Origin: Caprimulgus europaeus
Taxonomy: Eukaryota > Chordata > Aves > Caprimulgiformes > Caprimulgidae
Length of the DNA: 64,000 nucleotides
Assembly: GCA_907165065.1 (NCBI GenBank)
Contig: OU015524.1
Coordinates: forward strand, 27,822,295 to 27,886,294
Direction: 5' to 3'
Of the stretch, positions 12,363 through 20,873 are shown piece by piece (the first letter of the stretch is position 1; the number at the start of each line of letters is the position of its first letter). The translations under genes were made by a program, and so were the position numbers. Under the pieces are notes generated by a model. It saw only the letters and a program-made list of their open reading frames with translations. It had not been told where the DNA came from and made no database searches.

Positions 12363-15300
12363 TGATGAGATAACTTGTTTTTATAAAATTAGTAACATTG
12401 GATAGTGATAAATTATTTTCTTTGCATTATTATTCCCATTCTTTTACATTTTTTGGAATCCATTTAACTGAGACATGCAATGAAAAGTTAGGTTATAGAA
12501 ATGATCCACTCACGTAGTGACTCCGGAAGTTTAATTAGCCATATATTATGAAATGCCATTGTGTGTTTTGTTATTTATAATTATTTTTGTTTATTTGTGT
12601 TAATAAAATAATGATAACTTAGAAACCTTTACTGGAACTGTTATGAAAAATAATGGGACATTCAGTGGTAATTTCTGGCTAGTATTTATGGAGAGAGAGA
12701 TTCTCTTAGGAGGAGGGAAATAGTCTTCTAATGTATGATCATCATGTTGGAATGTTTGGAAACAAATAAACACACTTGTTGAAATATAAAATCAATCTGA
12801 AGACACAAAATAATAATTTTATTTCAGTGAAAAACATGTTTTGGGAGGTTATGCATCAGATGCGAAAGCCAGGGCTTGGTTTCAATAAATAAACTTTTGC
12901 CACAGAGTGTAATTCTTTTAGAATAATTTCTGTCTTTCAGGCTTATACCTTAGGTAGTAAGTAAAATATATATCAATGAGATAAATGAAAGCAGGATACA
13001 GCAAGGCCTGGCACTTAGGAGCTAAGCATAACTTTATGCAATTATACTTCTTTAGATGTGTAACAACAGAAGGAAGAACATCATATATTCTACAAAAGAT
13101 CTTAATGCTGCTTTCATTTCTATATCATTTGCACTGCTTTCTGGACAGATATTAAAACGTTGTGTCCATTATTTGTCCATTTTGCTCTTTCTCTCATCTT
13201 GTCCCTGAGCTGAAAATTGACTGGATAAGTGCAGTGTTTGGGTTTGGGAGAATTTGTTTTTAAAAGCAATAAATCCGTTTTAAAAATGGATAAGCTGGAT
13301 GTTAGAGAAGGTCAGGACAAGAAGGATGTAATGCATTTGGAGAGAGAGGTGGAAATGCTTGCGATGACTCATAGTTCCTGATGGAGCTCATTCCTCAGTT
13401 TGGGACAGGCCTTCAAAAAAGCTTCATTTTCAGTACAAGCAAACTGTACCTTTGCATTAGAAGGTAGAATGATAGAAACTTCCTGTGTGTTTGCCATCAG
13501 TCAGCCTTTTCTCACAGTCTGCAAGTGGTCTTTCATATTATCTTTGTCACAGGTCACTGAGTGTTTTGAAGGTAAAGACCTTCACTTGATTTCAAGGAGG
13601 AAGCCAATGTAGAACAAAGAACAGGTGTGATGGATTTGTTGTAATCCATGTTGCTGAAGTGCTATACTGACAGATATTTTTAAAAGCATTATGCATTGCT
13701 GGAGGCAGGAGGTACAAATACTGCATGTAACTAAGGAGAAGCTAGAAGAGTTTTTCTTTAGCACAAAGATGACAAATGCATAGTGAATAGATGTAGCTGC
13801 ACAAATATTTGGTAACAAAAGAAACTTTACAGCAGTCCTAAACTGTATACTCAGATGATCACTGATTAGTGTCAGCTTTATGGTTTAATACCATGAAATA
13901 CAACCAGAGGTATATACCATGATCATGCGCCTGACACATTTATGTCATTTCCTTAGTTCACATCGATGTTGAAAGTATCTGGAGAGAGAAGGGATCTCTT
14001 TGATAGTGTAAATTAAGACTAGGGAGATGGATGTGTGGTTTCCTGTTACTGCTGTTTGGAGGGAATTATTTAAATCATTTCAACACATTCTCTTTGGATC
14101 CCTGCCATAGCTTGGGACAGATGATGTTGGATTATGCCGGAAGATCAGGAAGATGAGAATGGATATCTGTTCACTGACAGTAGATCCTTCGTCAATCTTT
14201 CTAAAGTTTGTCCTGTCCTCTGTGCTGGCCTTGATCCCAAATGTGATGGATCCAAGGGTATTGGCTTCAACTGAATGAGTTATATTGCTCTCTGGCTGCC
14301 ATTTCAGACCTGTTCAGATTTGATATACAGGGTAATGCTAAGATGGAATTTTCCTATCTGAGAATTTTTTAAATGTTAGTCCAAATACTGCATACCCCAG
14401 GGAAAAAAGGAATACATGTTCCATAACTCAAAAATGAGTTATTTCAGTCATGAGTGGCTGCAGTTTCTTGTGACATGCTTTCATCAGCTAGGCAGCTAAT
14501 CTGTTTGCAAAAACTTTTGGGCAAGACTCCTGTGCAATGTCCAGTATTCCTTGAGCAGCTCTTCAAACACTCCTGGAGCATACAGGAGGAACTGGACTAC
14601 CTAAGAAACCTGAAGTGTATGTGGTGATATCACTAAAATAGGATGATAGTTCTTTACATTACTATGCATTTATGAAGTATCTCCCTTATAAAAAGCTACC
14701 AAGTACTTTACATGTCAGTTAAATTTGCAGACTCTGGCCCTGATCCAGAGATCTCTAAGTAAGTCTTTTCACTGACCTCACTGGAGCAGTAGTCTGGGCT
14801 GTCCAAATAGCAATGATTTCATATGCCATGCAGATGAAACTACTTGTGTTGTGGCTTACGCCAGCTTACAGGAGAGGACAATAATATATACCAGTTCAGT
14901 AAAACAAAAAGAATGTTGCTTTTATTTGAAATTCCAGAAGAATTGTAAATAGGTAAAAAGGACAGTCATTTACCTAAGGTTCTGGTGTTGACATGGTCCC
15001 CTTGAAAGAAAAAACATAATAACAAGTTGCTAAAGTAGTAGAATGGCTTGATGTTAAAATGTTGCCTCATATTAAAAAAAAAAAAATCACCTTCTAAATC
15101 ACCAGTGCCAGTTTTCTCATAATCATAATATCTCTGTGTGTCTTCTAGTCTAGCTCCAAGCCTACCACTGGCTTTTTTCCTTCTCAACTCAGTAGGTTCA
15201 GAACATGAAGCACTGTTGCTCTAAAACAAGTGGAGACAGTCTGTACCTACTTAGGGTGTGCTACCAGCTGGTCAGAGAAAAGTCACCTTTGGGCTAGAAT

Positions 15301-16650
15301 GGATGTGGCAGGATTAGTCATGTGTTATGCTTCATTGAACAAACTGCTGCAGCTAGTGCTGCTTAGCGTGGACTCTGTAACACATTAATGTGACTGAACA
15401 TGTTCAAGACAAAAGCTGTTTTGTTTCCAGTTATCTGAAGTGTTGGCAGAGTGGCTTTCTTGCTAAATCTAAGTGTATAGACATTAATGGCACCAAGAAG
15501 AAAAAAAAAAAAAAATTCAAATAACTCCTTTGCTTCCAGTACTGGTGTCTGCAGACAGAGAAAAGTTGCTGCTTTCTCTTCTGCTTTCTGCAGATTAATT
15601 TGGAGTATTTGTCTCAACATGGTGGTTGGCAATAAGAGAAACAAATGTGTCTTAACAACATAACGATAGACACAAAATGTACCTCATATTTGCTAAACTC
15701 TCCTGGACACCTCAAAAACATGTAAGGATTAAGTGGTGTACTAATTCCATAACCACCTGCAGAAGTTTTAGGAAATCTACATGCTAGGTTACATTTTGGT
15801 TTTTACATTCCTTACAATATTTGCAATACATTTTAAAAATAATAATAATAAGCTTGTTTTCATCCATTAAAACCAAAGGTCTCCTTTCAGGAAGTTTGTT
15901 TACTATTTTCAATACTCATCGTTATATTTGGTTCTCTTTCCGGAGTACACACACCATGTCTACAGAATGTTCCATAACCAAGTGGAAATAGATTATTTTA
16001 ACAAATGAGGCCTTGCCCACTGAAATTGACAGCTCATATCCCATGTAAACTAAACACAGACAGGCAAGTTCTCCACCCCAACTAGGTGAGCACAGCAGTG
16101 TGATAGAAGCATGGACAGAACCTTCCTTGTTTCCCCTAGACCTACAAGGACAAAGCTGTTCCCAGCTTCCTCATATGTCCTCTTCCACAACTTCTGCCAT
16201 TTGATTAACTTCCTTCCCCCCCCCCCCCCTCCTTCCTGCTAGTAAGAACTATAGACAATTAATTCCATTACTCACTGCTTGGTAAGGAAAATCATAGTGA
16301 GGGACGTATGGATTGATTTTCCACACTTTCCACTGTGAGTCCAATGAAAGGCAAAGAATGTTTTAGTTGTGTTGTTGCAGTGGTTTAATTCTGTATACGG
16401 ATATGTGTGCATGAGGAAAAGTGCATGCTCTTGAGTACACATTCTCCAGTAATAAATATAATGGCCTTTGTTAGATTTGCTCTATGGAATTTGTACTCTT
16501 TAGTCACCATGGACAAAGTGACATTTAATGTTGAAATATAAGTGGTTTTATATATCAATATCAGTCTTCTAAGGCATATACTGTTATCGTTTAATGTCAT
16601 TTATAGAGTTTATGCATAAAACAAGTGAGGGTACAATTCAAAGCAACATC
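12363..16650. other. Non-coding AT-rich stretch upstream of the intact CR1
   Basis: No gene recognised. Contains an A-run near 15074-15086, another near 15499-15514, a short (AAT)n patch near 15838-15850 and a poly-C/pyrimidine tract at 16210-16237. The region from about 16240 to 16640 is ordinary AT-rich flank. An ATG at 16594 is in frame with CR1 ORF1 but lies in this flank and is not taken as a start. Confidence 0.6.
16210..16237. repeat. Poly-C / pyrimidine tract
   Basis: Fourteen consecutive C (16216-16229) within a pure pyrimidine run. Low complexity; the opposite strand is a G14 run that could form G-quadruplex or triplex structures. Confidence 0.8.
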
Positions 16651-16761
16651 GGCAGGGCGAGCAGGGAGGCGAGCAGGGCAGCTCACTGTAGCTCTGCGGC
16701 TAGCAGTACTCCATCACAACAGCTCAACCACTTGGAAGTGTGTCCCTTGCTGCCTCCGAAG
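16651..16761 (+). promoter_or_regulatory. CR1 5' leader (putative internal promoter)
   Basis: About 110 bp of GC-rich leader precede the ORF1 ATG. It opens with a short direct repeat: GCGAGCAGGG occurs at 16657-16666 and again at 16669-16678, a 12-bp period. CR1-type elements are expected to carry their promoter in the 5' UTR. That role is inferred from the family, not shown by a motif here. The leader has no stop in the ORF1 frame, so the open frame runs back into flanking DNA as far as 16594. Confidence 0.5.
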
Positions 16762-17892
16762 ATGGTGTCCACCAGGCGGAGAGGTTATAGTAAGAAGACT
16801 GTGGCGACTCAGACAGAGGGCCTGCCCCAGACGGTGGCTGTTCAGGTCTCTGGCTGCAGAGAATGCCAGAGCCTGCTGCTGCCGGGGGAGGGAGGGAAAC
16901 TCTCCACCTGTGTGAGGTGTGAGCAGGTAGATGATCTCCTCAGCATGGTAGCGAAACTTAAGGACGAGGTCGAGAGACTGAGGTCCATCAGGGAGCGTGA
17001 AAAGGAGATTGACTGGTGGAGTAACTCCCTGGTGTCAGAAATACCCCAAGAGGATACCCCCCAAAAGGTGAGGGAACCCCCACCCTATCAGGCAGGGAGG
17101 GGGGACCTGAGGAGGCAGCTGCCCTGTAGCTGTCAGGCAGAGGCAAGGGGCCGGGGAGATGAGGAAAGTTGGAAGAAAGTCCCAGTTCGACATCATGGGC
17201 GGCCTTCTTCCCTACCTGCTTTGCCCCCTCAGGTGCCTCTCTCTAATAGGTTTGAGGCCCTGCCTCTTGAAGGAGACGTTGGTGAAGATGTTGGTGAGGA
17301 CGAGGTGCAAGGCCCACCTACTAGGCCACAGAGGAAGAGGCGGGTGACCCAACCCCTAAAGACGGCCTCTGACAGGAAAGAAAGAAGGGTCATTGTAGTA
17401 GGTGATTCCCTTCTGAGGGGAACAGAGGGCCCGATATGCAGGGCTGACCCTCAACACAGAGAGGTATGTAGTCTTCCAGGAGCCAGGATCAGGGATATCA
17501 CCAGGGCACTCCCCAACCTGGTGCACCCAACAGACTACTACCCGCTACTGATCTTCCAGATAGGAGGAGAGGAAGCCGCATTCCGTAGTCTGAGGGCAAT
17601 GAAGAAGGATTTCAAGACCTTGGGACGACTACTGAAAGGGTCTGGGGCGCAAGTAATATTCTCTTCTGTCCTTCCGCTTTCGGGTGCTGATGTGGGTTGC
17701 AATGGCAGAGTTCAGGCCATAAACAACTGGCTACAGGACTGGTGCTATAGGCAGGGCTTTGGGTTCTTTGATAATGGCTGGGTTCATAGGACACCAGTAC
17801 AGACAGTAATGTGTGAGGAAGGTTTATCTCGCAGGGGCAAAAAGAAGCTGGGGCAGGAATTAGCAGCGCTCATTTGGAGAGCTTTAAACTAG
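16762..17892 (+). CDS. CR1 ORF1 protein (zinc-binding/coiled-coil/SGNH-esterase-like)
   Basis: This predicted 376-residue protein is the first ORF of the CR1 element and probably acts as its RNA-binding component. The ATG at 16762 was chosen because it starts the ORF1-like N-terminus [12 protein letters not shown] in GC-rich element sequence; the upstream in-frame ATG at 16594 lies in host flank. In order: a basic N-terminus; Cys pairs C32/C35 and C50/C53, a CxxC-CxxC arrangement that suggests a zinc site; a charged helix at about 56-84 that looks coiled-coil; a low-complexity Pro/Arg-rich linker with RPQRKRR near 188-194; then an SGNH/GDSL-like domain from about 207. The nucleophile motif GDSL is at 214-217. 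Two other expected blocks look altered: IGGEEAA at 267-273 where a GxND block is usual, and CEEGLSRRG at 351-359 where a DxxH pair is expected. The fold may be kept while the esterase activity is doubtful. The frame ends TTA AAC TAG inside the ORF2 overlap. Confidence 0.85.
   Translation: MVSTRRRGYSKKTVATQTEGLPQTVAVQVSGCRECQSLLLPGEGGKLSTCVRCEQVDDLLSMVAKLKDEVERLRSIREREKEIDWWSNSLVSEIPQEDTPQKVREPPPYQAGRGDLRRQLPCSCQAEARGRGDEESWKKVPVRHHGRPSSLPALPPQVPLSNRFEALPLEGDVGEDVGEDEVQGPPTRPQRKRRVTQPLKTASDRKERRVIVVGDSLLRGTEGPICRADPQHREVCSLPGARIRDITRALPNLVHPTDYYPLLIFQIGGEEAAFRSLRAMKKDFKTLGRLLKGSGAQVIFSSVLPLSGADVGCNGRVQAINNWLQDWCYRQGFGFFDNGWVHRTPVQTVMCEEGLSRRGKKKLGQELAALIWRALN
17817..17892 (+). other. ORF1/ORF2 overlap with -1 slippery heptamer T TTA AAC
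   Basis: The ORF2 frame opens after a TGA at 17814-17816 and overlaps the end of ORF1 by 76 nt, in the -1 frame relative to ORF1. The last ORF1 codons are GCT TTA AAC TAG. Positions 17883-17889 therefore read T TTA AAC in the ORF1 frame, an exact X XXY YYZ slippery heptamer, with the ORF1 stop as the very next codon. A -1 slip continues as TTT AAA CTA GAT into ORF2. Ten nucleotides downstream of the heptamer there are G-runs at 17900-17904, 17907-17910, 17919-17921 and 17933-17936. A weak stem of 17912-17917 with 17927-17933 (one bulged A) is also possible. Frameshifting is an inference from these signals; stop-coupled reinitiation is the main alternative. Confidence 0.55.
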
Positions 17893-20783
17893 ATTGGAAG
17901 GGGGAAGGGGTCACGGCTGGGCTTGTGCCAGTGGGGCAGCAGTTTGGAATTGATGAAGGCAGGGAGGCCTCCCACCCCCCTAGGCTGAAACTGGTGAACT
18001 CGACTCGCTCCCTGAAATGCCTGTACACCAATGCACGCAGCATGGGGAACAAGCAGGAGGAGTTAGAAACCCGTGTTCGGTCAGGGGATTATGATCTGGT
18101 AGCAATTACAGAGACATGGTGGGATAGCTCACATGACTGGAATGTGGTCATGGATGGCTATGTCCTTCTCAGGAAAGACAGGCCAGAGAGGCGAGGTGGT
18201 GGAGTTGCTCTTTATGTGAGAGAGCAACTACAGTGCATTCAGATCTATCCAGGGGCGGATGAGGAGCTAGTTGAGAGCCTGTGGGTAAAAATCAAGGGGC
18301 AGGCTGGTAGGGTTGATACTGTCGTGGGTGTCTATTACAGGCCACCAGATCAGGGTGAAGAAATTGATGAGGCCTTCTACAGGCAGCTGACAGCAGCCTC
18401 GCAATCCCAGGCCCTGGTTGTTGTGGGGGATTTTAACTACCCAGATATTTGCTGGAGAGACCACTCGGCCAGCCACCCCCAATCCAGGAGGTTCCTCCAG
18501 TGCATCGATGATAACTTCCTGATGCAAATGGTGGATGTACCAACCAGGAGGGGAGTGACGCTGGATCTGATCCTCACTAACAAGGAGGGTCTGGTTGAGG
18601 CTGTGAAGGTTGAGGACTGCCTGGGCTGCAGTGATCATGAGATGGTGAAGTTCCGAATCTCATGTGGCATAAGCAGAATTACAAGTAAGATTGCTACCCT
18701 GGACTTCAGGAGGGCCAACTTTGGCCTCTTCAAGCAATTGTTAGGGGAAATTCCATGGGGCAGATTACTTGAAGGTAAAGGGGCCCAAGACAGCTGGTTA
18801 ACGTTCAGGGACTGCTTCTTCTGGGCTCAAGATCAAAGCATTCCGATATGTAGGAAGTCAGGGAAGGGAGCCAGGAGACCTGCTTGGTTAAGCAGGGAAC
18901 TGCTGGCCAAACTTAAGTGGAAGAGGAGAGTTTACAAATCGTGGAAGGAGGGGCTGGCTACTTGGGAGGAATATAAGGATATTGTCAGAGGATGTAGGGA
19001 GGCAACTAGGAAAGCCAAGGCCTCCTTAGAATTAGATCTTGCCAGAGGGGTCAAGGACAACAGGAAGAGCTTCTTCAAATACATGGCAGATAAAGCCAAC
19101 GTCAGAGGCAATGTAGGCCCACTGATAAATGAGGGGGGTACCCTGGTGACAGAGGATACAGAGAAGGCAGAGCTATTGAATGCCTTCTTTGCCTCTGTCT
19201 ACTCTGCCGGAAGTTGTCTTGAGGAGCTCTGTACCCTGGAGACCCCAGATGGAGACAGGACAATGGAGAAGATTGCCTCAGTTGATGAGGATTGGGTCAG
19301 GGACCAATTAAGCAACCTGGACATCCATAAATCCATGGGTCCAGATGGGATGCATCCACGAGTGTTGAGGGAGCTGGCTGAGGTCATTGCTAGACCGCTC
19401 TCCATCATCTTTGCGAAGTCGTGGGGAACGGGTGAGGTGCCTGAGGACTGGAGGAAGGCAAATGTCACTCCAATCTTCAAAAAGGGCAAGAAGGAGGACC
19501 CGGGTAACTACAGACCGGTCAGCCTCACCTCCATCCCTGGAAAGGTGATGGAACGACTTATCCTAGGTGCCATCTCTAGGCATATCAAGGATAAGAGGGT
19601 CATTAGGGGCAGTCAGCACGGCTTCACCAAGGGGAAGTCGTGCTTGACCAACCTTCTAGACTTCTATGAAAACATGACCAGGTGGCTGGATGATGGTAGA
19701 GCAGTGGATGTGGTCTATCTTGATTTCAGCAAAGCATTTGACACGGTCTCCCACAGCATCCTCGCTGATAAATTGAGGAAGTGTGGATTAGATGAGCAGG
19801 TAGTGAGATGGATTATTAACTGGCTGGTGGGAAGAAGCCAGAGAGTAGTGGTCAATGGGGCGGAGTCGAGTTGGAGACCTGTGTCTAGTGGAGTCCCTCA
19901 GGGGTCAGTACTAGGACCAGTATTATTCAATATATTCATCAATGACCTGGATGAGGGAATTGAGTGCACTGTCAGCAAGTTTGCTGATGATACCAAGCTG
20001 GGAGGAGTGGCTGACACTCCAGAAGGCTGTGCTGCCATCCAGAGAGACCTGGACAGGCTGGAGAGCTGGGCAAGCAAAAACTTGATGAAATATAATAAGG
20101 GCAAGTGTAGGGTGTTGCACCTGGGCAGGAACAATCCCAGGTTCCAGTATAGGTTAGGAAATGATCTCCTAGAGAGCAGTGAAGGGGAAAGGGATCTGGG
20201 AGTCCTGGTGGACAGCAGGATGATCATGAGCCAGCACTGTGCCCTTGTGGCCAGGAAGGCCAATGGCATCCTGGGGTGCATTAGAAGGGGTGTAGTCAGT
20301 AGGTCAAGAGAGGTTCTTCTTCCCCTTTACTCTGCCCTGGTGAGGCCACATCTGGAATATTGTGTCCAGTTCTGGGCCCCACAGTTCAAGAAGGACAGGG
20401 AGCTGCTTGAGAGAGTCCAGCGAAGAGCCACCAAAATGATTAAGGGAGTGGAACATCTCCCTTATGAGGAAAGGCTGAGGGAGCTGGGGCTCTTTAGCTT
20501 GGAGAAGAGGAGGCTGAGGGGGGACCTGATTAATGTTTATAAATATTTGAATGGTGAGTGTCAGGAGGATGGGGCCAGGCTCTTTGCAGTGATGACCAAT
20601 GATAGGACAAGGGGAAATGGGTGTAAGCTGGAACACAGGAGGTTCCGCTTAAATTTGAGGAAGAACTTCTTTACAGTAAGGGTGACAGAGCACTGGAACA
20701 GGCTGCCCAGGGAGGTTGTGGAGTCTCCTTCTCTGGAGACATTCAAGACCCGCCTGGACGCCTTCCTGTGCGAACTCATCTAG
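17874..20783 (+). CDS. CR1 ORF2: APE endonuclease + reverse transcriptase
   Basis: This is the replication enzyme of the element, about 970 residues, the usual length for CR1 ORF2. Residue numbers count from the TTG at 17874, which is only a nominal start: the frame is open from 17817 and its first ATG (18042, residue 57) falls inside the endonuclease. The APE-type endonuclease spans about 47-260, with N53 in YTNARS, E80 in AITE, YYRPP at 154-158, GDFNYP at 185-190 and SDHEMV at 253-258, all typical active-site blocks. The reverse transcriptase spans about 520-760: [10 protein letters not shown] (544-553), [11 protein letters not shown] with D617, [11 protein letters not shown] (672-682) and FADD with D705/D706. 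A conserved C-terminal domain follows, with a Cys/His-containing segment near 789-830 and [18 protein letters not shown] near 941-958. There is no RNase H domain, as expected for CR1. No internal stop or frameshift is present, so activity is plausible. In the cell it would nick DNA and prime reverse transcription at the target. Confidence 0.95.
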   Translation: MESFKLDWKGEGVTAGLVPVGQQFGIDEGREASHPPRLKLVNSTRSLKCLYTNARSMGNKQEELETRVRSGDYDLVAITETWWDSSHDWNVVMDGYVLLRKDRPERRGGGVALYVREQLQCIQIYPGADEELVESLWVKIKGQAGRVDTVVGVYYRPPDQGEEIDEAFYRQLTAASQSQALVVVGDFNYPDICWRDHSASHPQSRRFLQCIDDNFLMQMVDVPTRRGVTLDLILTNKEGLVEAVKVEDCLGCSDHEMVKFRISCGISRITSKIATLDFRRANFGLFKQLLGEIPWGRLLEGKGAQDSWLTFRDCFFWAQDQSIPICRKSGKGARRPAWLSRELLAKLKWKRRVYKSWKEGLATWEEYKDIVRGCREATRKAKASLELDLARGVKDNRKSFFKYMADKANVRGNVGPLINEGGTLVTEDTEKAELLNAFFASVYSAGSCLEELCTLETPDGDRTMEKIASVDEDWVRDQLSNLDIHKSMGPDGMHPRVLRELAEVIARPLSIIFAKSWGTGEVPEDWRKANVTPIFKKGKKEDPGNYRPVSLTSIPGKVMERLILGAISRHIKDKRVIRGSQHGFTKGKSCLTNLLDFYENMTRWLDDGRAVDVVYLDFSKAFDTVSHSILADKLRKCGLDEQVVRWIINWLVGRSQRVVVNGAESSWRPVSSGVPQGSVLGPVLFNIFINDLDEGIECTVSKFADDTKLGGVADTPEGCAAIQRDLDRLESWASKNLMKYNKGKCRVLHLGRNNPRFQYRLGNDLLESSEGERDLGVLVDSRMIMSQHCALVARKANGILGCIRRGVVSRSREVLLPLYSALVRPHLEYCVQFWAPQFKKDRELLERVQRRATKMIKGVEHLPYEERLRELGLFSLEKRRLRGDLINVYKYLNGECQEDGARLFAVMTNDRTRGNGCKLEHRRFRLNLRKNFFTVRVTEHWNRLPREVVESPSLETFKTRLDAFLCELI

Positions 20784-20873
20784 GTGTTCCTGCTCCGGCA
20801 GGGGGATTGGACTAGATGATCTTTCGAGGTCCCTTCCAATCCCTACTATTCTGTGATTCTGTGATTCTGTGAT
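20784..20873 (+). promoter_or_regulatory. CR1 3' UTR: stem-loop and terminal octamer repeats
   Basis: A perfect 9-bp stem is formed by GGGATTGGA (20803-20811) and TCCAATCCC (20835-20843), enclosing a 23-nt loop. Then come three exact ATTCTGTG octamers (20848-20855, 20856-20863, 20864-20871) and a terminal AT. In this family the 3' end of the RNA is recognised by the element's own reverse transcriptase, and the short repeats serve in priming. This is the end that all truncated copies retain. Confidence 0.85.

Larger units (their letters stand above)
16651..20873 (+). mobile_element. Near-full-length CR1 non-LTR retrotransposon, both ORFs intact
   Basis: A 4.2-kb element with the complete CR1 layout: a short GC-rich 5' leader, ORF1 (16762-17892), ORF2 overlapping in the -1 frame (to 20783), and a short 3' UTR. 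The 3' UTR has a 9-bp stem-loop and ends in three perfect ATTCTGTG octamers (20848-20871). No poly(A) and no clear target-site duplication are seen, both normal for CR1. GC content rises abruptly at about 16650 against the AT-rich flank. Most avian CR1 copies are 5'-truncated and riddled with stops, as the copy at 11.5-12.4 kb is. This one is open across both frames with the endonuclease and reverse transcriptase motifs intact, so it is a young insertion and a possible source copy. The exact 5' end is uncertain by about 20-30 bp, and a small 5' truncation cannot be excluded. Confidence 0.95.

Noticed and set aside
16594-16761. Upstream in-frame ATG at 16594 extending CR1 ORF1 by 56 codons
   Set aside because: The first part is AT-rich host flank and the rest is the GC-rich CR1 leader. 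The residues do not look like ORF1, and the ATG at 16762 begins the ORF1-like N-terminus.
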